Shown: positions 6,194-9,908 of the stretch, piece by piece
Numbering within the stretch: the stretch's first letter is position 1
Layout: each line of letters begins with the position of its first letter
Source: Gemmatimonadales bacterium
GTDB lineage: Bacteria; Gemmatimonadota; Gemmatimonadetes; Gemmatimonadales; GWC2-71-9
DNA: 9,908 nt
Direction of reading: 5' to 3'
NCBI GenBank assembly: GCA_013813145.1
Contig: JACCSE010000091.1
Location: forward strand, 1-9,908
Notes under the pieces: generated by a model
Databases searched by the model: none
Told to the model about the DNA's origin: nothing
What the model saw: only the letters and a program-made list of their open reading frames with translations
Translations under genes and position numbers: made by a program

Positions 6194-6652
6194 CTAGCTG
6201 GGCGCGCCGCCCTCCGCGTTTCGGCGAACCCGATCGAGCAGATCGGCCCAGCCCTCGGTCATGCCCGTCCGGTCGTCCTCCGGCATCATTCCCATTGCGC
6301 TGCGCTTGAAGGTGATCAGGGTTCCGCCGTCCACGGGGCTCAGCCGGTACTGGATGTTCGAGACCGCGGCGTAGGACATCATCAGCGGACCGGTGAACTC
6401 CAGCAGCGTGGGCCGCTTGATGGCTTGGACGTGGCCCCACAGGTGTCCGTTGTCGTCGCCCAAGTCGCGGTACCAGCGCCCACCCGGGCGCGCCTCGATC
6501 TTCATGCGCAGCGACTTGCCGTCCTCCCCCGAAAAGCGTGGTCCCATTTCGTCCAGGATCGCGGCGAAAGTCGCCTCCAGCGAAGCCTTGACTCGTACCT
6601 CCTGGCTGATGCTGATAGTGAGATCGTTGGCGGTCGATGCAGGTGTGCCCAT
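6194..6652 (-). CDS. AHSA1/SRPBCC-domain protein
   Basis: The 152-residue product belongs to the SRPBCC helix-grip superfamily, AHSA1-like branch (related to the C-terminal domain of Hsp90 co-chaperone Aha1). Visible family features are an N-terminal strand with VRVKASLEATFAAILDEMG, the central RPGGRWYRDLGDDNGHLWGHV where Aha1-like proteins have their GG-x-W strand, the strand LLEFTGPLMM, a strand pair ending in GGTLITFKRSAMG, and the long C-terminal helix EGWADLLDRVRR. These proteins have a hydrophobic cavity that may bind small molecules; the ligand is not predictable here. It is cytoplasmic, with no signal or membrane segment. The start is 3 nt after the arsR stop and uses GGAGGT inside the end of arsR, so the two genes are co-translated. 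ArsR/AHSA1 pairs are common in bacteria, and the regulator probably controls this gene. Confidence 0.88.
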   Translation of the reverse strand: MGTPASTANDLTISISQEVRVKASLEATFAAILDEMGPRFSGEDGKSLRMKIEARPGGRWYRDLGDDNGHLWGHVQAIKRPTLLEFTGPLMMSYAAVSNIQYRLSPVDGGTLITFKRSAMGMMPEDDRTGMTEGWADLLDRVRRNAEGGAPS

Positions 6653-6655
6653 TGG

Positions 6656-6663
6656 TTACCTCC
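6656..6663 (-). promoter_or_regulatory. Shine-Dalgarno overlapping the arsR stop codon
   Basis: On the - strand GGAGGTAACCAATG joins three signals: the strong ribosome site GGAGGT, the arsR stop TAA starting at its last base, and the ATG of the AHSA1 gene 5 nt after GGAGGT. This arrangement predicts coupled translation of regulator and AHSA1 protein. Confidence 0.75.
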
Positions 6664-6994
6664 GTGATTCCCTGTGGGTCGATTCAGCGCGTTCCTTTAT
6701 TCGGCGAAGCTGCTGACTCCAGAAGCGTTCGAAGGTGCCGGCCCACTCGTGCAGAGGTCGGATGGCACCCGCGTTGGTGCGATACAGGACCCGCCGGCCA
6801 TCGCGCCGTGCCCGCACGAGGTCCAACTGGCGGAGCACCCGCAGATGCTTCGAGACCGACGGCTGGGACAACCCTAGCGCCTTGACGAGGTCACCGACAG
6901 GGCGCTCGTCCGTTGCGAGGAAGTCGAGGATCGCCCTCCGTTGGGGCTCGGCGACGGCATTGAACACGTCGGAACTGGTGGCGGCGCGCGGCAC
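6656..6994 (-). CDS. ArsR-family transcriptional regulator
   Basis: This 112-residue winged-helix dimeric repressor has a typical layout: an N-terminal helix with FNAVAEPQRRAILDFL (11-26), the helix-turn-helix with LVKALGLSQPSVSKHLRVLRQLDLV (about 36-60), and the wing RARRDGRRVLYRT (61-73). The C-terminal helix contains WAGTFERFWSQQLRRIKE. It has no cysteine at all, so the ELCVCDL metal site of arsenic or cadmium sensors is absent and metal sensing through that site is unlikely. It belongs to the group of ArsR proteins paired with AHSA1 genes. GTG 6994 is preferred: the only nearby ATG (7004) is out of frame. No Shine-Dalgarno lies upstream, which fits the promoter that ends 5 nt before the start codon. 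Its TAA stop is part of the ribosome site of the next gene. Confidence 0.9.
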   Translation of the reverse strand: MPRAATSSDVFNAVAEPQRRAILDFLATDERPVGDLVKALGLSQPSVSKHLRVLRQLDLVRARRDGRRVLYRTNAGAIRPLHEWAGTFERFWSQQLRRIKERAESTHRESRR

Positions 6995-6999
6995 GCCGA

Positions 7000-7027
7000 A
7001 TCATATGCCAATACGGGAATATGTCAA
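7000..7027 (-). promoter_or_regulatory. Sigma-70-type promoter of the arsR operon, probably leaderless
   Basis: On the - strand a perfect -35 box TTGACA (7027-7022) is separated by 16 bp from TATGAT (7005-7000), five of six matches to the -10 consensus. Only five bases (TCGGC) lie between the -10 box and the GTG at 6994, so initiation at the usual distance falls on or next to the start codon. This predicts a leaderless mRNA and explains the missing ribosome site. Confidence 0.75.
7002..7023 (-). promoter_or_regulatory. Candidate ArsR operator
   Basis: CATAT (7002-7006) and ATATG (7019-7023) form an inverted repeat separated by 12 bp that overlaps the -10 box, the spacer and the edge of the -35 box. 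A dimeric ArsR protein bound here would block polymerase, which fits autorepression of the regulator and AHSA1 gene. The symmetry is seen; binding is inferred. Confidence 0.45.
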
Positions 7028-7048
7028 GTGGAGGGAAGTCGCCGCGGT

Positions 7049-7143
7049 CATTGTCGTCCAGAGCGAAGCGGGGTGGGCCCGACCTTCCCACAAGCACACA
7101 GTGCTCCGGGCGGACCCACCTCGCTTGGCTCAGGATGACAATG
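7049..7143. repeat. 95-bp palindromic dispersed repeat
   Basis: The ends CATTGTC (7049-7055) and GACAATG (7137-7143) are perfectly complementary, and the pairing continues inward for about 33 bp with three mismatches and two wobbles. An inner hairpin AGCAC/GTGCT with an ACA loop (7093-7105) sits at the tip. Each arm carries the core GTCrTCC-n-GAGC-nn-AGCG, shared with the half element at 4065-4088. It encodes nothing and resembles REP or miniature inverted-repeat elements that spread through a genome. It lies between the arsR promoter and the pcs gene, and overlaps the last 14 bp of pcs. Confidence 0.8.
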
Positions 7144-7852
7144 CGGGGCCTCCCCGACGTGCCGCGAGCCGGAAGGAGAGCCCGACGTAAAAGGCGGGAT
7201 AGAGCAGCGACAGCCACGCGATCCAGGCCGGCCCCCGAGGGTAGTCGACCAGCATCCACAGCATCGCCACCAGCCAGAGCAGCGCGCCGACGATGAGCGG
7301 CGTGCGCCAGGGCCGGGGCGCCAGGTTGGGGTAGAGGAAGCGCACCGGCAGCACCGTCAGCAGGGCGAGCAGGAGAAACGCCGCCGCGTTCACCGAAGGT
7401 CCGTAGAGCCGGTGTACGTATCCCGCATAGAAGGCCACCACGTTCCAGTAGGAGGGAAAGCCGAGGAAGAAGCCGCCGGCCTCGTCCTTCGCGGACGCGT
7501 TGGCGAACCCGAAGAGCGAGGCCAGCAGGGCCGGCGCGACCCACGCCGCCGCCGGCTCCGGCAGCCATCCCATCCGCCACACCAGCAGCAGCGGCACGAA
7601 CGTGAAGGTGAGGTAGTCCACGATGTCGTCGATCGTTCGGCCGTCGATGGCCGGCAGCCAGCGCTTGACCTCCCACCGTCTCGCGAGCGGGCCATCCGTC
7701 GCATCCACGAGGACCGCCGCCGCCAGCAGTACGAAGACCAGTCGCGGATCCGGCGTGGCCGAGCAGATCTCTACCGTGGCCAGAAACGCGAGCACGCCAC
7801 CGGAGGCGGTGTACAGATGGAGGGACGCTGCACGAATCCGCGGTGCGATCAT
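7130..7852 (-). CDS. pcs: Phosphatidylcholine synthase-like CDP-alcohol phosphatidyltransferase
   Basis: The 240-residue integral membrane enzyme probably condenses CDP-diacylglycerol with choline to give phosphatidylcholine and CMP. The active site reads D53-G54-x2-A57-R58-x12-G71-x3-D75-x3-D79. The 12-residue gap instead of the usual 8 is the known mark of bacterial Pcs among CDP-alcohol transferases. The opening (AASLHLYTASGGVLAFLA) and the later GFPSYWNVVAFY, VLPVRFLYPN also follow rhizobial Pcs as I remember it. Hydrophobic segments at about 17-29, 37-50, 80-95, 105-120, 135-150 and in the C-terminal half fit multiple membrane helices. ATG 7852 overlaps the stop of the upstream EEP gene in an ATGA, so the two are translationally coupled. 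The last residues (ALSS) and the stop come from the adjacent palindromic repeat. Choline is the likely acceptor but the sequence does not prove it. Confidence 0.82.
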   Translation of the reverse strand: MIAPRIRAASLHLYTASGGVLAFLATVEICSATPDPRLVFVLLAAAVLVDATDGPLARRWEVKRWLPAIDGRTIDDIVDYLTFTFVPLLLVWRMGWLPEPAAAWVAPALLASLFGFANASAKDEAGGFFLGFPSYWNVVAFYAGYVHRLYGPSVNAAAFLLLALLTVLPVRFLYPNLAPRPWRTPLIVGALLWLVAMLWMLVDYPRGPAWIAWLSLLYPAFYVGLSFRLAARRGGPALSS

Positions 7853-8955
7853 TCGGTGCTTGGGCGGTCGGCACCGGTCCGGGCGGCATCGGCCTGGGCC
7901 TCGAGCTTCTCGCGTGCCTCCTCGTTGTCCCCGTCCTCCTGCTCGGTTTCGGGCTGCTCGGCAGGAGCGTCGGGCTCGTAGCTCAGCTCGATCAGCATGG
8001 GAAAGTGATCCGAGCCGATGCTCGGGCAGCGCCGCAGCTCCACCAGGCGGAAGTGATTGGAGTGAAAGACATGGTCCAGCGGAAAGCGGAAGAGAGGATT
8101 GTTGGCGTTGAAGCTGTTGTAGAACCCCCGGCCCATCCGCGGGTCGAGCAGGCCGCTGAGGCGGAGGAAGAGCTGGCTGGTGGGAGACCAGGCCACGTCG
8201 TTGAGGTCCCCCGCCACGATCGTGGGTTGGTCTCCCGCCTTCGAGATCGCCTTGCCGACGATCACCAGCTCGGCGTCGCGAGGGGCCGAGTCCTGGTCGC
8301 GGAGCGGCTCCGGCGGGCGGGGGTGCAGGCCATGGAGTACGATCCGCTCGCCGGCGAGCTCGAAGGCGACGTGCACCGACGGGATGTCGTCCTGCACCAG
8401 AAAGTCGACCCGGCTCTCGAGTAGCGGGAGGCGGGAGAACAGGATCAGTCCGTAGTAGTTCTCTTGAGCCTGCCGGACGACGTGCGGGTAGGCGGTCGCC
8501 AACGGCTCCAGCGCCCGGCCCCAGCGTTCGTTGGTTTCGACGGCAAGCAGCAGGTCCGGGTCCGCTTCCCGAACCAGCCGGAGCAGCCGGTCGTGGCCGG
8601 TGTTCTCCAAGAGCACGTTGGTGATCAGCAGGCGTAAGCGGCGTCCCTCCGCCGAGGGGCCACCCCGGCTCCACTTCACCCGCTCGGGAGCGACCCGGGT
8701 GTACGGAAAGATGCGATAGAGCTGCCACAGCACGCAGGTGGCGACGATGCCGAGGAATGCCCAGTCGAACGGCTCTCCCCGGTAAAAGAGAACACCGTAG
8801 GCGACCCCAGAGCCGGCCGCGATAAGGGCGATCTGGACCCGAGGAAAGTCCCATCCTCGTACGAACCAGTGGGGGCTCCCGCTGAGGCTGAGCAGGGTCC
8901 CGCCGGCCATCGAGAAGCCGATGGCGATGGTAATCCAGCGCAGAATTGTGAGCAT
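7849..8955 (-). CDS. Membrane-anchored endonuclease/exonuclease/phosphatase (EEP) family protein
   Basis: The 368-residue protein has three predicted membrane helices (about 3-25, 38-58 and 64-84) and then an EEP-fold metal-dependent phosphodiesterase domain (about 105-326). Catalytic residues are visible in order: Asn113, Glu140 in AVETNERW (metal), His209/His211, Asp250 and Asn252 in AGDLND, Asp294-His295 in LDHVF, and Asp316-His317 in GSDHFP. The set is complete, so it should be active, on nucleic acid, a phospholipid or another phosphodiester. The C-terminus (about 327-368) is an acidic, disordered-looking tail. ATG 8955 was chosen because the membrane segment starts there; upstream sequence in the same frame is Arg/Pro-rich and unlikely to be coding. 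No clear ribosome site is seen. Its stop overlaps the start of pcs, suggesting a shared role in membrane lipid metabolism. Confidence 0.88.
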   Translation of the reverse strand: MLTILRWITIAIGFSMAGGTLLSLSGSPHWFVRGWDFPRVQIALIAAGSGVAYGVLFYRGEPFDWAFLGIVATCVLWQLYRIFPYTRVAPERVKWSRGGPSAEGRRLRLLITNVLLENTGHDRLLRLVREADPDLLLAVETNERWGRALEPLATAYPHVVRQAQENYYGLILFSRLPLLESRVDFLVQDDIPSVHVAFELAGERIVLHGLHPRPPEPLRDQDSAPRDAELVIVGKAISKAGDQPTIVAGDLNDVAWSPTSQLFLRLSGLLDPRMGRGFYNSFNANNPLFRFPLDHVFHSNHFRLVELRRCPSIGSDHFPMLIELSYEPDAPAEQPETEQEDGDNEEAREKLEAQADAARTGADRPSTE

Positions 8956-9209
8956 AGGTGTGAGGAAACCATCGCGCCGGACAGTGCAGTCCGCAAGTGG
9001 CGCTGGCGGACGGTCGCTCCCCGTGGGGGCGAGGCTTGCCTTGCCCTGGCATCGGTGATGCTCCGGGCGGGGACGACGGTGGCTCTCGCGAGCGAGGGGT
9101 CTCCCCCCTCCGGACCAGCGCACCCCTGGCACTCACGGAACAGGGCCGCAGGAGCCCCATCCGCCTAGGCCGGTCGGCCTCCAGTCTCTCGATCAATGCG
9201 GGGCGGGCT
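8956..9209. other. Intergenic region between pyrE and the EEP gene
   Basis: No gene is supported. The palindrome AGGCCG-GT-CGGCCT (9167-9180) lies 30 nt after the pyrE stop and may help end its transcript, although no T tract follows. A second hairpin CGGAC/GTCCG (8978-8993) lies 23 nt before the EEP start. A promoter for the EEP gene is expected here, but none matches consensus well (TTGCGG with a poor -10 at best). Confidence 0.4.
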
Positions 9210-9755
9210 TTACTCCAGACCTACATCCCCCGATCTCAGTAAAGGCATCACTTCCCTTCCCTCCCCGTCCAGCCCCCCCCGCCCCCGCTCCACCACCGCC
9301 AGCACGCCGAGCACCTTTCCGCCGGCCGCCTCCACCGCCGCGATCGCCTTTCGCGCCGACCCGCCCGTCGTGATCACGTCTTCCACTATCACGACTTCGA
9401 CCCCCGGCGAAAAATTTCCCTCGATCCCCTGCCCCGTCCCGTGCTCCTTCGCCTCTTTCCTCACGCTGAACGCATCCATCTGCACGTCCGTCCCATAGCT
9501 CGCCGCCGCGATGGCGTACGCCACCGGGTCCGCGCCCATCGTCAGCCCGCCCACCGCTCGCGGCCGCCACCCCTTCCCCCGAATCGCCTCCAGGCCCAAC
9601 CGCCCGATCAGCACCATCCCCTCAGCACTCATCGTGGTAGGGCGACAGTCTATGTAATAGGAGGAGCGCTGCCCCGACGCGAGCGCGAAATCCCCATGCC
9701 TCACCGACCGCTCCATCAGCAGCCGGCGTAGGGCCTCCCGGTCCTGCTCGCTCAC
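9210..9755 (-). CDS. pyrE: Orotate phosphoribosyltransferase
   Basis: This cytoplasmic enzyme of pyrimidine synthesis joins orotate and PRPP to orotidine 5'-monophosphate. The PRPP-binding signature VVIVEDVITTGGSA is at 121-134, and the flexible catalytic loop with Lys100, Lys103 and His105 (VRKEAKEHG) is present, as is the N-terminal FALASGQRSSYYID. The length of 181 residues is at the short end of the family (E. coli about 213). GTG 9755 was chosen because the preceding gene ends in the same bases (GTGA overlap) and GGGCAGGGG lies immediately upstream. The C-terminal part crosses a run of eight Cs (9273-9280 on +) without losing frame. It is coupled to an upstream protein kinase gene, an unusual partner. 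Confidence 0.95.
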   Translation of the reverse strand: MSEQDREALRRLLMERSVRHGDFALASGQRSSYYIDCRPTTMSAEGMVLIGRLGLEAIRGKGWRPRAVGGLTMGADPVAYAIAAASYGTDVQMDAFSVRKEAKEHGTGQGIEGNFSPGVEVVIVEDVITTGGSARKAIAAVEAAGGKVLGVLAVVERGRGGLDGEGREVMPLLRSGDVGLE

Positions 9756-9908
9756 CCCCTGCCCTTCCCGAACAGCGAAGCCAGAAAACCGGACTTCTTC
9801 CCCGGACCGGAGGTGGCCGCCGTGCAGAACGCTCGCGCGAATTCGTCCACCGTCTTGGCCCGCTTGGAGAGATCCCGCTCCAGCCCCCGCATCACCGCCG
9901 CTTCGACC
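9752..9908 (-). CDS. C-terminal end of a Ser/Thr protein kinase (partial)
   Basis: The 51 visible residues enter from the right edge. VEAAVMRGLERDLSKRAKTVDEFARAF matches the last helices of bacterial Hanks-type kinases (subdomain XI), where a leucine-rich helix is followed by a conserved Arg and a D/E-E-F segment. A short Gly/Lys-rich tail, with GKKSGFLASLFGKGRG at its end, follows and stops at TGA 9754-9752. No membrane segment or sensor domain follows the kinase fold, so this kinase seems to end at its catalytic domain. The stop overlaps the GTG start of pyrE by 4 nt. The kinase call rests on a short match and should be confirmed from the rest of the gene. Confidence 0.65.
   Translation of the reverse strand, partial: VEAAVMRGLERDLSKRAKTVDEFARAFCTAATSGPGKKSGFLASLFGKGRG

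Noticed and set aside
6656..6994. Arsenic or metal-resistance operon
   Set aside because: The regulator has no cysteine and so lacks the metal site, and no arsenate reductase or efflux gene is nearby. The partner is an AHSA1 protein.
8956..9132. N-terminal extension of the EEP protein to a start at 9132
   Set aside because: The additional 59 residues are Arg/Pro-rich and would bury the first membrane helix; ATG 8955 puts that helix at the N-terminus.
7853..9196. Upstream extension of the pcs frame as a fused N-terminal domain
   Set aside because: The extension is Arg/Pro/Gly-rich and antisense in character to no domain I know; it overlaps the complete EEP gene on the same strand, and the ATG at 7852 gives a normal-length Pcs.
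9262..9300. C-rich run as a frameshift or G-quadruplex site
   Set aside because: The run of eight Cs at 9273-9280 lies within pyrE, whose frame stays intact through it, and a stretch this GC-rich is ordinary for the window.

Overview
The window is high-GC bacterial chromosomal DNA with tightly packed housekeeping and accessory genes. No plasmid, phage, transposase, CRISPR or RNA-gene signature is visible. The gene content (AcnA-type aconitase, secreted isoaspartate methyltransferase, phosphatidylcholine-synthase-like enzyme, Hanks kinase next to pyrE, ArsR/AHSA1 pair), the strong GC bias and the GAGCGAAGCG-type dispersed repeats would suit an environmental Gemmatimonadota-like or similar bacterium. 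That placement is an inference, and the sequence alone does not fix the phylum.

Layout. Positions 1-66 hold the last codons of a + strand gene. A small + strand lipoprotein gene (321-836) follows, then a 378-bp gene-free stretch with two related stem-loops. Next are the + strand genes for aconitase (1215-4004) and a putatively exported protein-L-isoaspartate methyltransferase (4130-4873). From about 4977 to the right edge every gene lies on the - strand: a frameshifted HSL-family esterase (4977-6041), an ArsR regulator followed by an AHSA1/SRPBCC protein (6994 down to 6194), a membrane EEP-fold phosphodiesterase followed by a phosphatidylcholine-synthase-like enzyme (8955 down to 7130), and the end of a Ser/Thr kinase followed by pyrE (9908 down to 9210). 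The convergent junction between pcm and the esterase (4874-4976) is filled by a large hairpin made of 7-bp repeats.

Coupling. Three - strand pairs look translationally coupled. The arsR stop is merged with the Shine-Dalgarno of the AHSA1 gene. The EEP gene and pcs share an ATGA overlap. The kinase and pyrE share a GTGA overlap. The arsR pair has the only convincing promoter in the window, TTGACA-16 bp-TATGAT, placed so close to the GTG start that the transcript should be leaderless; a CATAT/ATATG inverted repeat inside it is a candidate operator.

The points most worth a second look are: the aconitase tail carrying an ESFPASDPPA motif; the EEP-Pcs pair; the twin stem-loops upstream of acnA with a compensatory base-pair change; the 95-bp palindromic repeat that supplies the stop codon of pcs; the heptad hairpin; the leaderless arsR; and the two apparent frameshifts in the esterase. 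No clearly new multi-gene defence or mobile system is visible.
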